A stretch of DNA of 64,000 nucleotides, from positions 3,658,001 through 3,722,000 of the forward strand of contig NZ_JQLI01000001.1 of the NCBI RefSeq assembly GCF_000744095.1, written 5' to 3'. Positions 62,455 through 64,000 of this stretch are shown piece by piece. The DNA is from Cupriavidus necator A5-1. Lineage in GTDB: Bacteria > Pseudomonadota > Gammaproteobacteria > Burkholderiales > Burkholderiaceae. The position numbers and the translations under genes are program-made. The notes under the pieces are model-generated. The model did not search any database and had not been told where the DNA came from. It worked only from the letters and a program-made list of their open reading frames with translations. Numbering within the stretch: the stretch's first letter is position 1; each line of letters begins with the position of its first letter.

Positions 62455-64000
62455 ATCCCGAGCAATTGCGCGACGCCTCGCTGCTGGAGCTGTTCGCGCT
62501 CGAAGCCGAATCCCAGGCCGACGTGCTCAATGCCGGGCTGCTGGCGCTGGAGCGCAACCCGGCCGCGGCCGACCAGCTCGAAGCCTGCATGCGCGCCGCG
62601 CATTCGCTCAAAGGCGCGGCACGCATTGTCGGGCTGGACGGCGGCGTGCGCGTCGCGCATGCGATGGAAGACTGCCTGGTGGCCGCGCAGGGCGGCATGC
62701 CGCTGACCGCCGCGCATATCGATGCGCTGCTGCAAGGCACCGACCTGCTGCTGCACATCGGCCATCCGCCCGGCGGCGACCTGGGCTGGGCCGACGGCGC
62801 CGGCCGCGCGCAGATCGATGCGGTGGTGCAGCGGCTGGGCACGCTGGACGGCGGCGCGGCGGCGCCGTTCGCCACGGCCCCGGCGCCGCTGCCGGAGCCA
62901 TCGCAAACCGTGGCAGCCGAACCGGAACCCGCCGCTTCCGCGGCGCCTCCTGCGGATAGCGCCGAGCCGCTGGCCGCGCCACCACCGCAAACGCCGTCCC
63001 CTGCGACTGGGGCCGACGGGCACGAACGCATGCTGCGCGTCAGCGCCGACACGCTCGACCAGTTGCTGGCGTTGTCCGGCGAGGCCATGGTCGAGTCGCA
63101 CTGGCTGCGCCCCTTCGGCAAGTCGCTGCAGAAGGCCAGGCGCCAGCAGGCGCGCGCGCTGCATGCCGCCGATACGCTGAAGGAGGCGCTGCAGCAAGTG
63201 CTGGACGGCAACGCCGGCGCGGCCGGCAGCGCGCGCGCGCGGCGCTGACGACATTGCGCGAGCTGCTGGATGACGGCCACAGCCAGCTCGCCGAGCGACT
63301 GGAAGAGTTCGACCAGTACGACCATCGCGCCACGCGGCTGGCGCGCCGGCTCTATGACAGCGCGCTGGCCTCGCGCATGCGGCCGCTGGCGGACGGCCTG
63401 ACCGGCTACGCCCGCATGGTGCGCGACCTCGGCCGCAGCCTCGACAAGTCCGTGCACCTGGAGCTGATCGGCGCGGGCACGCAGGTGGACCGCGACATCC
63501 TGGAAGCGCTGGACGCGCCGCTGGCGCACTTGTTGCGCAACGCCGTCGACCACGGCATCGAGCCGCCCGAGGTACGCGCCGCGCAGGGCAAGCCCGCCGA
63601 GGGCCGCATCACGCTGCAGGCGCGCCACAATGCGGGCCGGCTGGTGATCGAGATCTTCGACGACGGCGCGGGCGTCGACCTGGAGGCCTTGCGTCGCGCC
63701 ATCGTGCGCCGGCGCCTGGCCTCGGAAGATACCGCCACGCGGCTGTCGCAGGCCGAGCTGCTCGACTTCCTGCTGCTGCCCGGCTTCAGCATGCGCGACA
63801 CCGTGTCCGAGGTCTCGGGCCGCGGCGTGGGCCTGGACGCGGTGCAGGAAATGGTGCGGCGCGTGCGCGGCAGCCTGCGCCTGACGCAGCAGCCGGGGCT
63901 CGGCCTGCATTTCCAACTGGAGTTGCCGCTGACGCTGTCGGTGGTGCGCACGCTGCTGGTGGAGGTCGCGGGCGAGGCCTATGCCTTTCCGCTGGGCCGC
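62451..64000 (+). pseudogene. wspE: WspE, CheA-type hybrid kinase, frameshifted at a (GC)6 tract and cut by the window end
   Basis: The first 265 codons encode the Hpt domain with phospho-His in AAHSLKGAARI (residue about 51), a Pro/Ala linker, and the start of the dimerisation domain, then stop at 63246-63248 just after a GC-repeat. From 63242 a different frame continues the kinase without a break: LTTLRELLDDGHSQ, HLLRNAVDHGIEPP (N box), FDDGAGVDLEALR, SGRGVGLDAVQEM and CheW-like regulatory domain, running out of the window. Loss of one GC unit would restore one frame. As read, only a truncated protein without the ATP domain is made. The receiver domain expected at the C terminus lies beyond the window. 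Confidence 0.82.
63229..63240 (+). repeat. (GC)6 dinucleotide tract at the wspE frameshift
   Basis: Six uninterrupted GC units, followed by GG. The reading frame before the tract (codons at positions divisible by 3) and the conserved frame after it differ by two bases, exactly one repeat unit. Confidence 0.88.

Overview
The window is GC-rich DNA (high GC at third codon positions) from a beta-proteobacterium that looks most like Cupriavidus/Ralstonia eutropha, probably its second chromosome. Reasons: a box-type benzoyl-CoA cluster, a monomeric isocitrate dehydrogenase next to a short phasin, an AcoR/AcoD/AdhP/DUF779 acetaldehyde module, Bug-type (TctC) binding proteins, a second IF-1 gene and a Wsp chemosensory operon. 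No rRNA, tRNA or CRISPR array was seen.

Layout. 0-5 kb: end of a benzoate cluster (DUF4863 protein, semialdehyde dehydrogenase, benzoate-CoA ligase, aromatic acid MFS importer). 5-8.5 kb: a 3.47-kb insertion. An IS4/Tn5-like element with 16-bp perfect inverted repeats and an 8-bp target duplication carries a 1975-bp group II intron that splits the catalytic glutamate codon of the transposase. The IS itself sits in the loop of a dispersed palindromic repeat. 8.7-11.2 kb: two YcaC-like cysteine hydrolases and a divergent LysR regulator. 11.6-14.7 kb: small proteins, including IF-1, two tandem paralogues and CspA with a strong promoter and long leader. 14.8-22.2 kb: isocitrate dehydrogenase, a chemoreceptor, a phasin, NADP-glutamate dehydrogenase and a DeoR regulator.

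22.3-26.8 kb is decaying: phosphonoacetaldehyde dehydrogenase has an in-frame amber codon, phosphonoacetate hydrolase is intact, and a deletion has removed the 5' ends of two divergent genes (GntR and a dimethylglycine dehydrogenase-like gene). 26.8-32.1 kb: acetaldehyde/alcohol dehydrogenases with a sigma-54 promoter, upstream palindromes and an AcoR-type activator gene. 32-39.6 kb: alpha/beta hydrolase, class A PBP, ArsB-like permease, FolE, a BLUF photoreceptor and small zinc-ribbon proteins. 40.3-43.8 kb: a wrecked two-component system. 44-53.6 kb: a DHA2 exporter, a TctC protein, an SDR, an IclR regulator and a branched-chain-type ABC importer (HMGF order plus binding protein). 53.7-58.2 kb: a large FecR/DUF6600 envelope protein with a Gln/Arg-rich tail, and a GGDEF-EAL protein. 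58.3-64 kb: wspABCDE, with a C14 tract in the leader and a frameshift at a (GC)6 tract in wspE.

The main theme is genome flux: nested mobile elements, a repeat family at gene 3' ends, and several recently broken genes. The most interesting signals are the intron in the transposase active-site codon and the two slippage-prone tracts in the c-di-GMP-controlling Wsp operon. Coordinates of sites were read by eye; family assignments rest on motif recognition, not on a database search.
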